DNA from: Streptomyces phaeofaciens
Lineage (GTDB): Bacteria > Actinomycetota > Actinomycetes > Streptomycetales > Streptomycetaceae
Length of the DNA: 64,000 bases
Direction of reading: 5' to 3'
Assembly (NCBI RefSeq): GCF_014648915.1
Contig: NZ_BMSA01000032.1
Span: forward strand, 1-64,000
Shown: in pieces, positions 25,600 through 33,604 of the stretch
Layout of the letters: each line of letters begins with the position of its first letter
Numbering within the stretch: the stretch's first letter is position 1
Notes under the pieces: generated by a model
Told to the model about the DNA's origin: nothing
Database searches by the model: none
Seen by the model: only the letters and a program-made list of their open reading frames with translations
Translations under genes and position numbers: made by a program

Positions 25600-26121
25600 A
25601 TGAGCGAAGAGCGCCTCACGCCCGACGCCGCCGGGGAAGAGGCCGTCGACGAGGAGCTTCGCGCCACCGACGCCGACGCCTGGGCCACCGCCTGCGCCGA
25701 GGATCTCGAGCGCGAGAAGGCCCGGCGCCGGTCCGAGGAGGGCCGGCCGCCCGGCTCGGCCGCCGAGGAACTGCGCAAACTCGTCGACGCCGTCACCGAC
25801 AAGCTCTCCGGCATCCAGTCCCCGCTGCTCGGCGCGGTCGCCGGACCCGCCGCCCAGCAGGTGGTCCGCCAGGTCGTCCAGCAGGCCAGGGCCGCCGTCG
25901 AGCCGGTCATGGAGCGCAACCCCGACGTCTTCGACCACCTCGCGGCGGCCGGCAGCGAACTGCTCGCCGCGTACCGCTCCGCGGTCCAGCAGCAGGAACA
26001 GCGCTGGACCGGCGGCGGCGACCGGCGCCCGCGGGACACCCGGGACCTCGACGACGGGGGCGAGGGGCGCGACGACCGGGGCGAGGACCCCGGTCCCGGT
26101 CAGCGCATCGACTTGGACTGA
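25600..26121 (+). CDS. DUF5304 family protein
   Basis: A 173-residue, highly charged soluble protein of a conserved Streptomyces family. The acidic N-terminus contains DADAWATACAEDLEREKARR. A central amphipathic helical part runs about 60-140 with SAAEELRKLVDAVTDKLSG and a Gly-Pro hinge, and the tail (about 145-173) is disordered and rich in Asp, Gly and Arg. No enzymatic motif is visible. It ends just before a 23-bp stem-loop. Its place between the ArsA-like ATPase and glkA is conserved in Streptomyces as far as I recall. Confidence 0.75.
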   Translation: MSEERLTPDAAGEEAVDEELRATDADAWATACAEDLEREKARRRSEEGRPPGSAAEELRKLVDAVTDKLSGIQSPLLGAVAGPAAQQVVRQVVQQARAAVEPVMERNPDVFDHLAAAGSELLAAYRSAVQQQEQRWTGGGDRRPRDTRDLDDGGEGRDDRGEDPGPGQRIDLD

Positions 26122-26130
26122 GGGTCCCCT

Positions 26131-26210
26131 CGAGCACCTGCCGCCAGGTTCCCGCCTGCCCGCAGGGGCCGCCCTCCGGGCGGACGACGGGAACCTGCGG
26201 CAGGTGCTCG
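26131..26210. terminator. Long inverted repeat (about 23-bp stem) before glkA
   Basis: 26131-26154 pairs with 26188-26210 over 23 bp with a single bulged C. The 33-nt loop holds a second stem, CCGCCC 26169-26174 with GGGCGG 26178-26183. There is no T-run. It probably terminates the upstream gene, but its length is unusual. Confidence 0.7.
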
Positions 26211-26254
26211 GGTACGGTTGGCCGTAGCGGGGCTCGACCGAAACTGAGGGATTC

Positions 26255-27208
26255 ATGGGACTCACCATCGGCGTCGACATCGGCGGCACGAAGATTGCGG
26301 CCGGCGTGGTCGACGAGGAAGGCAATATCCTCTCGACCTTCAAGGTGCCGACCCCGACCACGCCCGAGGCCATCGTGGACGCCATCGCCTCGGCGGTGGA
26401 GGGCGCGCGCGCCGGCCACGAGATCGTCGGCGTGGGCATCGGAGCGGCCGGTTACGTCAACCGGCAGCGTTCCACCGTCTACTTCGCACCCAACATCGAC
26501 TGGCGCAACGAGCCGCTCAAGGAGAAGGTCGAGGCGCGCGTCGGCCTCCCGGTCGTCGTGGAGAACGACGCCAACGCCGCCGCCTGGGGCGAGTACAAGT
26601 TCGGCGCGGGCAAGGGCCACCGCAACGTCATCTGCATCACCCTCGGCACCGGCCTCGGCGGCGGCATCATCATCGGCAACAAGCTGCGCCGCGGCCACTT
26701 CGGCGTCGCCGCCGAGTTCGGCCACATCCGCATGGTGCCCGACGGCCTGCTGTGCGGCTGCGGCTCCCAGGGCTGCTGGGAGCAGTACGCCTCCGGCCGC
26801 GCCCTCGTGCGCTACGCCAAGCAGCGCGCCAACGCCACCCCCGAGCGCGCCGAGGCCCTGCTGGGCCTGGGCGACGGCACCCCGGACGGCATCGAGGGCA
26901 AGCACATCTCCATGGCCGCCCGCCAGGGCGACCCGGTCGCCGTCGACTCCTACCGTGAGCTGGCCCGCTGGGCCGGAGCGGGCCTCGCCGACCTCGCCTC
27001 CCTCTTCGACCCGTCCGCCTTCATCGTCGGCGGCGGCCTCTCCGACGAGGGGGACCTGGTCCTCGACCCGATCCGCAAGTCGTACAAGCGCTGGCTGGTC
27101 GGCGGCAACTGGCGCCCGGTGGCCGACGTGATCGCGGCCCAGCTGGGCAACAAGGCGGGCCTGGTCGGCGCGGCGGACCTCGCCCGGGAGCCCGACCCGG
27201 TCATGTAA
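26255..27208 (+). CDS. glkA: Glucokinase (ROK family)
   Basis: A 317-residue ATP-dependent glucose kinase. The N-terminal phosphate loop is GVDIGGTKIAAGVVDEEG. The sugar site has VENDANAAAWGEY with catalytic Asp, and the ROK zinc motif is CGCGSQGCWEQYASG with its histidine upstream in GHIRMV. In Streptomyces this enzyme also carries the glucose signal for carbon catabolite repression. ATG at 26255 follows ACTGAGGGATTC. It stands alone behind the long hairpin. Confidence 0.96.
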   Translation: MGLTIGVDIGGTKIAAGVVDEEGNILSTFKVPTPTTPEAIVDAIASAVEGARAGHEIVGVGIGAAGYVNRQRSTVYFAPNIDWRNEPLKEKVEARVGLPVVVENDANAAAWGEYKFGAGKGHRNVICITLGTGLGGGIIIGNKLRRGHFGVAAEFGHIRMVPDGLLCGCGSQGCWEQYASGRALVRYAKQRANATPERAEALLGLGDGTPDGIEGKHISMAARQGDPVAVDSYRELARWAGAGLADLASLFDPSAFIVGGGLSDEGDLVLDPIRKSYKRWLVGGNWRPVADVIAAQLGNKAGLVGAADLAREPDPVM

Positions 27209-27246
27209 GGGTCCCGCGGCGGGACGGGAACACATGCGCTGATCCG

Positions 27247-27312
27247 AGGGGCGCGGGGAAACGCGCGACAAGCCACGCACAACGGGCGGTCGCGCACAAG
27301 CCTCGCGCCCCC
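27247..27312. repeat. Dispersed nested stem-loop repeat
   Basis: The outer arms GGGGCGCG (27248-27255) and CGCGCCCC (27304-27311) enclose inner arms GCGCGAC (27263-27269) and GTCGCGC (27289-27295). The GGGGCGCGGGGAA and GCGCGAC text is a recurring Streptomyces intergenic element. It may serve as the glkA terminator. Confidence 0.65.
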
Positions 27313-27336
27313 GCTCATGGGCGTACATTGATCCAC

Positions 27337-28080
27337 ATGACGCCGCTCCCCAACTCCCGCACCGAGCCCGACGGTTCGGCGGTCATCCGCGTCCTCGGCT
27401 ACAACATCCGCTCGATGCGGGACGACACCGCCGCGCTCGCCCGCGTCCTCACCGCCTGCGCCCCGGACCTGGTCCTCGTCCAGGAGGCCCCGATCTTCTT
27501 CCGCTGGCGCAAGAAGCTGGCCCGCCTGGCCGCCGCCTCCGGCCTGGTGGTCCTCACCGGCGGCGGCACCGCCGCCGGCCCCGCGATCCTGTGCTCGCTG
27601 CGCGCCACCGTCGAACGCACCGAGGACGTACTGCTGCCGCTCACCCCCGGACAGCACCGGCGGGGCCTGGCCACCGCGGTCGTGCGCTTCGCCGGTGTCC
27701 GGTTCGGTGTCCTCAGCTGCCATCTGAGCCTGGAGCGCCGGGAGCGCCACGCGCAGGGCGGCATGCTGCTCGACCGGCTCGCCGGGATGGGGGTGGAGCA
27801 CGCGATCGCGGGCGGCGACCTCAACGAGCGGCCCGACGGACCCACCTTCGCCCGCCTGGCCACCGGCCTCCAGGACTGCCGTACGGCCGCCCCCTGGGGT
27901 GCCGAGCACACCTTCCCGGCCACGGCGCCGGACCGCCGGATCGACGCGGTCTTCGCGACCAAGGGCGTGGAGGTGCTCGGCTGCGGGGTACCGGCCGGAC
28001 TGCCCGGGGTCACCGAGAGCGACCTGAGGGCGGCCACGGACCACCTTCCGGTCCTGGCCGCCCTCAGAATTCCCGCCTGA
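27337..28080 (+). CDS. Endonuclease/exonuclease/phosphatase (EEP) family hydrolase
   Basis: A 247-residue Mg-dependent hydrolase of the DNase I-like EEP fold. Visible motifs are VLGYNIRSM (Asn), LVLVQEAP (metal Glu), SCHLSL (His), AGGDLNERPD (Asp-Asn) and DRRIDAVFAT plus ATDHLPV (terminal His). Substrates in this family range from DNA to phospholipids, so only the class can be stated. TACATT ends 7 bp before the ATG, and there is no ribosome site, so the mRNA is probably leaderless. Confidence 0.87.
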   Translation: MTPLPNSRTEPDGSAVIRVLGYNIRSMRDDTAALARVLTACAPDLVLVQEAPIFFRWRKKLARLAAASGLVVLTGGGTAAGPAILCSLRATVERTEDVLLPLTPGQHRRGLATAVVRFAGVRFGVLSCHLSLERRERHAQGGMLLDRLAGMGVEHAIAGGDLNERPDGPTFARLATGLQDCRTAAPWGAEHTFPATAPDRRIDAVFATKGVEVLGCGVPAGLPGVTESDLRAATDHLPVLAALRIPA

Positions 28081-28119
28081 ACCACGCGTGGACCGCGCCT
28101 GAAGACGCCTGGACCGCGC

Positions 28120-28833
28120 CTAGACCACGGCTCCCCGCCCGGGGTCCCCGTCGTCCTCGTCGTCCGGCCGCATCCGCATCACCAGCGTGGCGAAGCCGCC
28201 GAGGAAGCCGCCGATGGAGATCGTGGTGAGCCACCAGGTCATGTCCCAGCCGAGCAGTATCGCGAGCAGCAGCAGGACCGGCCCGCCGATCACACCGAGC
28301 CAGGCGAACTTGGCGGTGGTGTCGGCGGCGGGCAGCGGGGGCGGCTCCGGCGGCACGAAGTGCCCCTCGTCATCGTCGTCGAAGTCCTCGTCGGACGGCT
28401 CGGGCGGCGTGTAGTCGCGCGGGCCGACGCCGGGCGCGAAGGAGATGGAGCTGCCCAGCGGTTTGGCCGGTTTCCTCTCCTCGACGGGTTCCTCGACGGG
28501 TGTCTCGCCCCTGTCCTCGCCCCGGTCCTCACGAGCTTCCTCGCCGGTGCCGGACTTCGTGCGGGATTCCTTGCCCGGCTCCGTGCCCGGCGCCCCGGAC
28601 CCGTCGTCGTCGGCCGGGACCGGCGGCAGGGCCAGGTCCTCGATCGACCGGAAGGGCTTGGCGCCCGGCGGGTCCGGCGGCTCCTCGCCGTACCCCGCGA
28701 CGATCGCCGCCCACGCGGCCGCCTCGTCGAAGGGGACGTTCTGCTCCTCCGGCTCGTGGCCCTCCCGGGCGTCCGGACCGTCCCGCTCGTCCCGGTTCTC
28801 CCGGTCCTCGCGGTCGGAGTCGTGCTCAGCCAC
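28120..28833 (-). CDS. Acidic membrane protein of unknown function
   Basis: A 237-residue protein of a conserved Streptomyces hypothetical family. The first 165 residues are hydrophilic and strongly acidic with low-complexity Glu/Asp/Arg blocks. A short conserved part contains FDEAAAWAAIVAGYG, and a Pro-rich FVPPEPPPLP precedes two membrane helices (about 178-198 and 203-222). The tail is again acidic. The topology suggests a large cytosolic domain anchored at the C-terminus. Its start overlaps the stop of the upstream esterase by 8 bp, so the two form an operon. Confidence 0.7.
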   Translation of the reverse strand: MAEHDSDREDRENRDERDGPDAREGHEPEEQNVPFDEAAAWAAIVAGYGEEPPDPPGAKPFRSIEDLALPPVPADDDGSGAPGTEPGKESRTKSGTGEEAREDRGEDRGETPVEEPVEERKPAKPLGSSISFAPGVGPRDYTPPEPSDEDFDDDDEGHFVPPEPPPLPAADTTAKFAWLGVIGGPVLLLLAILLGWDMTWWLTTISIGGFLGGFATLVMRMRPDDEDDGDPGRGAVV

Positions 28834-29605
28834 CTACGGCCGTCCCTTCCTTGCCGACACTGGGCGCGATCCGGGCGATGAACGCGTAGCTCTCCTCGAA
28901 GATCCGGTCCGCATCGTGGTCCAACGTTGCCACGTGGTAGCTCTGTTCCAGCAGGATCTCGGTCACGTCCGCCGACGACACCCGGCTCAGGATCCGGGCC
29001 GAGTCGGCGGCCGGCACCACATGGTCCTGGGTGCTGCGCAGCAGCAGCAGCGGCTGGGTGACCTGCGGCAGCTCGCCGTCGACCTGCCGGAAGAGGACGC
29101 GCAGCGAGTGCGCCGCGTGCAGCGGCACCCGCTCGTACCCCGTCTCCAGGGCGCCCGCCTTGGCGATGTCGCTCACGATCCCCCGCGTCGACCTGACGAG
29201 ATGGCGGGCCACCGGAAGGGCGTACGCGGACAGGCCGTGCACCTTGTTCGCCGGGTTGACGACGATCACGCCCTCGACCCCCGCGCCGTGCTTCGCGGCC
29301 AGCCGCAGCGCCAGGGTGCCGCCCATCGACAGCCCCGCCACGAACACCCGGGAGCAGCGGGCGCGCAGGGCGCGCAGCTCGCGGTCCACCTCCGCGTACC
29401 AGTCGGTCCAGCCGGTGACGGCCATGTCCTCCCAGCGGGTGCCGTGCCCCGGCAGCAGCGGCAGGGAGACGGTGAGCCCGCGCCCGGCCAGATACCGGGC
29501 CCACGGGCGCAGCGACTGGGGGGAACCGGTGAAGCCGTGACAGAGGAGGACACCGACCTCCCCGCCCTCGTGGCGGTACGGCTCGGCTCCAGGAAGGACC
29601 GGCAC
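28826..29605 (-). CDS. Alpha/beta-hydrolase, carboxylesterase (Est30-like)
   Basis: A 259-residue serine esterase. The oxyanion segment is LLCHGFTGSPQSLRPW, the nucleophile elbow is GLSMGG, the acid is in RSTQDHVVP and the histidine in SYHVATLDHD; the last two match the Est30 carboxylesterase and monoacylglycerol-lipase-like group. It likely hydrolyses short-chain or monoacyl esters in the cytoplasm. It lies upstream of the acidic membrane protein and divergent from an acyltransferase, which hints at lipid turnover. Confidence 0.88.
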   Translation of the reverse strand: MPVLPGAEPYRHEGGEVGVLLCHGFTGSPQSLRPWARYLAGRGLTVSLPLLPGHGTRWEDMAVTGWTDWYAEVDRELRALRARCSRVFVAGLSMGGTLALRLAAKHGAGVEGVIVVNPANKVHGLSAYALPVARHLVRSTRGIVSDIAKAGALETGYERVPLHAAHSLRVLFRQVDGELPQVTQPLLLLRSTQDHVVPAADSARILSRVSSADVTEILLEQSYHVATLDHDADRIFEESYAFIARIAPSVGKEGTAVGG

Positions 29606-29750
29606 TTCGGTCTCCTGTCCGTGAGAAATGGGGGAACGCGTCCAGGGTCTGCTTCACCGTACGCGACGGCACTGACACCGACCAGGCCCGTCGGGCTCAT
29701 CGGCGCCACTCCGGGTTAAGGTCTGATCTACACATACAGGAGGCACTCGG

Positions 29751-30524
29751 TTGTTGTACGGCGCGATGAAGGTCGCTATCGGAGGACCGCTGAAGGTCAC
29801 CTTCAGACCCTGGGTGGAGGGGCTGGAGTACATCCCCGCCGAGGGCCCCGCGATCCTCGCGAGCAACCACCTGTCCTTCTCCGACTCGTTCTTCCTGCCC
29901 GCGATCCTGGACCGCAAGGTCACCTTCATCGCGAAGGCCGAGTACTTCACCACGCCCGGGGTGAAGGGCCGGCTCACGGCGGCCTTCTTCAAGGGCGTCG
30001 GCCAGCTCCCGGTGGACCGCTCCGGGGCGCGCGGCGCCGGTGAGGCCGCGATCAAGAGCGGGATAGACGTCCTGGAGCGCGGCGAGCTGTTCGGTATCTA
30101 TCCGGAGGGCACACGTTCCCCGGACGGCCGCCTCTACCGCGGCAAGCCCGGCGGTCTCGCGCGGGTGGCCCTGGCCACCGGGGCGCCCGTGATCCCGGTC
30201 GCCATGATCGACACGGAGAAGATCCAGCCGCCGGGGAAGGTCCTGCCGAAGGTGATGCGGCCCGGCATCCGCATCGGCAAGCCGCTGGACTTCAGCCGCT
30301 ACCAGGGCATGGACCACGACCGTTTCGTCCTGCGGGCGCTGACCGACGAGGTCATGTACGAGATCATGAAGCTCTCCGGGCAGGAGTACGTCGACATGTA
30401 CGCGACCGCCGCCAAGCGGCAGATCGCGGAGGCGACGAAGGCCGAGAAGGAAGCCGGCAAGGCCGCGAAGGCGGCCCTCGCGCAGGCCGAGAAGGACCAG
30501 GCGAAGAAGGAACACGAGCAGTAG
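29751..30524 (+). CDS. 1-acyl-sn-glycerol-3-phosphate acyltransferase (PlsC-like)
   Basis: A 257-residue membrane-associated acyltransferase of phospholipid synthesis. The catalytic block is SNHLSFSDSFF (H-x4-D) near residue 42, and the phosphate-binding block is YPEGTRSPDGRLYRG near 118; further conserved segments are PVDRSG and PVIPVAMI. The C-terminus is Lys/Ala/Glu-rich and probably helical. TTG at 29751 is chosen because AGGAGG lies 7 nt before it; ATG at 29766 is the alternative. The sensor kinase gene begins 28 bp after its stop. Confidence 0.92.
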   Translation: MLYGAMKVAIGGPLKVTFRPWVEGLEYIPAEGPAILASNHLSFSDSFFLPAILDRKVTFIAKAEYFTTPGVKGRLTAAFFKGVGQLPVDRSGARGAGEAAIKSGIDVLERGELFGIYPEGTRSPDGRLYRGKPGGLARVALATGAPVIPVAMIDTEKIQPPGKVLPKVMRPGIRIGKPLDFSRYQGMDHDRFVLRALTDEVMYEIMKLSGQEYVDMYATAAKRQIAEATKAEKEAGKAAKAALAQAEKDQAKKEHEQ

Positions 30525-30552
30525 TCCGGGGGCGGGCGCGGCGGGGGGACGG

Positions 30553-31776
30553 ATGGCCAGGCGCGAGAGAGTCATGAGGATGTCGGTCGAGCTGCCGCTG
30601 TGGCGCGCGCTCGCCGGCTACCGGGTGCTGACGATGCTGTACGCGGTGGGCCTGTCCGCCTTCGCCTGGGACGACTACGACCGGCCCGGCCTCGCCATCG
30701 GCTACTACGCCGTCCTGTTCGTCTGGACGCTCGCCACCCTGCCCCGGGTGCAGAGCGCGACGGCCTGCACCAAGCGCTTCCTCGCCGCCGACCTGGCCGT
30801 CGCGCTCGTCGGCATCGTCCTGACCCCGCTGGCCGTGAGCGACCAGCACATCCAGGACGGCGGGCCCACCCTGCCCTCGATATGGACGGCCGGTTCGGTC
30901 CTCGCGTTCGCCATCAAGGGCGGCTGGCGCTGGGCCGCGTTCGCCTCCACGCCCGTCGCCGTCGCCAACCTGGTCGAGCGCGGCCACCCGGCCCGCGACA
31001 CCGTCCACAACGTGATCCTGGTCTGGGTCGCCTCCATCGCCATCGGGTACGTCGTCGAGGTCGCCCGCGCCTCCGAGCGCACCCTGGCCCGCGCCCTGGA
31101 GATCGAGGCCGCCACCCGGGAGCGGGAGCGGCTCGCCCGGGACATCCACGACGGTGTGCTCCAGGTGCTGGCGATGGTGCAGCGCCGGGGCGCGGTCCTC
31201 GGCGGCGAGGCGGCCGAGCTGGGCCGGATGGCCGGGGAGCAGGAGGTCGCGCTGCGCACCCTGGTCTCCGGCGGGCTGGTGCCGCTCTCCCGGGTGTCGG
31301 AGGACGCCGCCGAGGGGGCGCTGGTCCGCGCCGTCGAGGAACCGGACGACGACCCGGGCCACGGCCCCGTGGACCTGCGCCTCCTGCTGGCGCCGTTCGC
31401 CGCCGCCCGGGTCAGCCTCGCCGAACCGGGTGCCCCGGTGCCGCTGCCGCCCGCAGCCGCGCGGGAGCTGGCCGCGGCCGTCGGGGCCGCGCTGGACAAC
31501 GTCCGCAGGCACGCCGGTGAGGACGCCCGCGCCTGGATCCTGGTCGAGGACGAGCCCGACACGGTGATCGTCACCGTGCGGGACGACGGGCCGGGCATCC
31601 CCGAGGGCCGGCTCGCGCAGGCCGAGGGCGAGGGGCGGCTGGGGGTGGCGCTCTCCATCCGGGGGCGGCTGCGCGATCTCGGCGGCAGCGCCGAACTGAT
31701 CTCGGTCCCGGGGCAGGGCACGGAGGTCGAGCTGACAGTACCGAAGGTCTTGCGGGGGAAGGCGGAACAGCGATGA
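30553..31776 (+). CDS. Two-component sensor histidine kinase (MacS-like)
   Basis: A 407-residue membrane kinase. Four to five hydrophobic helices lie in the first 170 residues without a clear extracellular domain. A HisKA_3-type dimer helix with ERERLARDIHDGVLQVL follows (phospho-acceptor His199), then a HATPase domain with DNVRRHAGE, VTVRDDGPGIPEG and GRLGVALSIRGRL. It phosphorylates the response regulator encoded next, whose ATG overlaps its TGA. An ATG at codon 8 (30574) is an alternative start. The signal is unknown. Confidence 0.9.
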   Translation: MARRERVMRMSVELPLWRALAGYRVLTMLYAVGLSAFAWDDYDRPGLAIGYYAVLFVWTLATLPRVQSATACTKRFLAADLAVALVGIVLTPLAVSDQHIQDGGPTLPSIWTAGSVLAFAIKGGWRWAAFASTPVAVANLVERGHPARDTVHNVILVWVASIAIGYVVEVARASERTLARALEIEAATRERERLARDIHDGVLQVLAMVQRRGAVLGGEAAELGRMAGEQEVALRTLVSGGLVPLSRVSEDAAEGALVRAVEEPDDDPGHGPVDLRLLLAPFAAARVSLAEPGAPVPLPPAAARELAAAVGAALDNVRRHAGEDARAWILVEDEPDTVIVTVRDDGPGIPEGRLAQAEGEGRLGVALSIRGRLRDLGGSAELISVPGQGTEVELTVPKVLRGKAEQR

Positions 31777-32450
31777 GTGAACAGCGGGATCCGATCAGGG
31801 TCATGGTGGTCGACGACCACCCCATGTGGCGCGACGCGGTCGCCCGGGACCTGGCCGAGTCCGGTTTCGACGTGGTCGCCACCGCCGGCGACGGCGAGCA
31901 GGCCGTGCGCCGGGCCAGGGCCGCCACGCCCGACGTCCTCGTGCTGGACCTGAACCTGCCCGCGAAGCCCGGCGTCCAGGTGTGCAAGGAGGTCGTCGGC
32001 GCGAATCCGGCGCTGCGGGTCCTGGTGCTGTCCGCGAGCGGTGAGCACGCCGATGTGCTGGAGGCGGTGAAGTCCGGGGCGACCGGCTATCTGCTGAAGT
32101 CGGCGTCCACGGAGGAGCTGCTGGACGCGGTGCGCCGCACGGCGGTCGGCGACCCGGTGTTCACTCCGGGCCTGGCCGGCCTGGTTCTCGGCGAGTACCG
32201 CCGGCTGGCGTCGGACCCGGGCCCGGCGGCCGGTGCCGACGAGCCGGACGCGCCCCGGCTGACGGACCGTGAGACCGAGGTGCTGCGCCTGGTCGCCAAG
32301 GGGCTGAGCTACAAGCAGATCGCGGAACGGCTGGTCATCTCCCACCGCACGGTGCAGAACCACGTCCAGAACACGCTGGGCAAGCTTCAGCTGCACAACC
32401 GGGTGGAGCTGGTCCGGTACGCCATAGAGCGCGGCCTCGACGACGAGTGA
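31773..32450 (+). CDS. NarL/LuxR-type response regulator
   Basis: A 225-residue regulator. The receiver domain (about 5-125) has acidic pair DDH, phospho-acceptor Asp59 in VLDLNLPAKPG and the beta5 lysine in GYLLKSAS. The C-terminal LuxR HTH (about 160-225) has LTDRETEVLRLVAKGLSYKQ and VQNHVQNTLGKL. It is coupled to the sensor kinase through an ATGA overlap. Target genes are not evident from neighbours; the next gene, pfkA, has its own leader. Confidence 0.94.
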   Translation: MSEQRDPIRVMVVDDHPMWRDAVARDLAESGFDVVATAGDGEQAVRRARAATPDVLVLDLNLPAKPGVQVCKEVVGANPALRVLVLSASGEHADVLEAVKSGATGYLLKSASTEELLDAVRRTAVGDPVFTPGLAGLVLGEYRRLASDPGPAAGADEPDAPRLTDRETEVLRLVAKGLSYKQIAERLVISHRTVQNHVQNTLGKLQLHNRVELVRYAIERGLDDE

Positions 32451-32503
32451 GACGCGCGCCACACTGACCCTTCGTCAGGCAACCGCGGCGAAGGGACTTT
32501 TCC

Positions 32504-33532
32504 ATGCGCGTCGGAGTACTGACCGGGGGCGGCGACTGCCCCGGCCTCAACGCCGTCATCCGGGCCGTCGTCCGCAAGGGCGTCCAGGAGTACGGTCATG
32601 AGTTCGTCGGCTTCCGGGACGGCTGGCGGGGTCCGCTCGAAGGGCGTTCCGTCCGCCTCGACATCCCGGCCGTGCGCGGCATCCTGCCCCGCGGCGGCAC
32701 GATCCTCGGCTCCTCGCGGACCAACCCCCTCAAGGAGGAGGACGGCGTCCGCCGGATCAAGGACACCCTCGCGCGCCAGGAGATCGGCGCGCTCGTCACG
32801 ATCGGCGGCGAGGACACCCTCGGGGTCGCCGCCCGCCTCAGCGGCGAGTACGGCGTGCCCTGTGTCGGCGTGCCGAAGACGATCGACAACGACCTGTCCG
32901 CCACCGACTACACGTTCGGCTTCGACACCGCCGTCGGCATCGCCACGGAGGCCATCGACCGGCTGCACACCACCGCCGAGTCCCATATGCGGGTCCTGGT
33001 GGTCGAGGTGATGGGCCGTCACGCCGGCTGGATCGCCCTGCACTCGGGCCTGGCCGGCGGGGCCAATGTCATCCTCATCCCCGAGCAGCGCTTCGACATC
33101 GACCGGGTGTGCGGCTGGGTGACCTCCCGCTTCCGGGCCTCGTACGCGCCGATCGTGGTGGTCGCCGAGGGTGCCATGCCGAAGGACGGCGACCTGGTGC
33201 TCAAGGACGGTTCGCTGGACTCCTTCGGGCATGTCCGGCTCTCCGGTGTGGGGGAGTGGCTGGCCAAGGAGATCGAGCGGCGCACCGGGAAGGAGGCCCG
33301 CACCACCGTCCTCGGGCACGTCCAGCGCGGCGGCACCCCCAGCGCCTTCGACCGCTGGCTCGCCACCCGCTTCGGTCTGCACGCCGTCGACGCCGTCCAC
33401 GAGGGAGACTTCGGCACGATGGTCGCCCTGCGCGGCACGGACATCGTGCGGGTGCCGATCGCGGAGGCGACCGCGCGGCTGAAGACCGTGGACCCGGGGC
33501 TGTACGCGGAGGTGGGCGTGTTCTTCGGGTGA
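32504..33532 (+). CDS. pfkA: 6-phosphofructokinase with PPi-type donor residues
   Basis: A 342-residue group III phosphofructokinase that phosphorylates fructose 6-phosphate at carbon 1. Motifs are TGGGDCPGLNAVIR (8-20), IGGEDTLG (100-107), catalytic PKTIDNDL (124-131), MGRHAGW and HVQRGGTPSAFDR. The donor-determining positions read Asp104 (GGEDT) and Lys125 (PKT). In this family Asp at 104 together with this Lys marks pyrophosphate users, whereas ATP users have Gly at 104. The protein may therefore use PPi and work in both directions. It is monocistronic behind the two-component operon. Confidence 0.92.
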   Translation: MRVGVLTGGGDCPGLNAVIRAVVRKGVQEYGHEFVGFRDGWRGPLEGRSVRLDIPAVRGILPRGGTILGSSRTNPLKEEDGVRRIKDTLARQEIGALVTIGGEDTLGVAARLSGEYGVPCVGVPKTIDNDLSATDYTFGFDTAVGIATEAIDRLHTTAESHMRVLVVEVMGRHAGWIALHSGLAGGANVILIPEQRFDIDRVCGWVTSRFRASYAPIVVVAEGAMPKDGDLVLKDGSLDSFGHVRLSGVGEWLAKEIERRTGKEARTTVLGHVQRGGTPSAFDRWLATRFGLHAVDAVHEGDFGTMVALRGTDIVRVPIAEATARLKTVDPGLYAEVGVFFG

Positions 33533-33604
33533 CCACCCGTGCGCGGGCCCGCCCCGTATAGTCGCCAAGACCGGACAAAACAACCCAATCCCCCGGAGAG
33601 CCCC

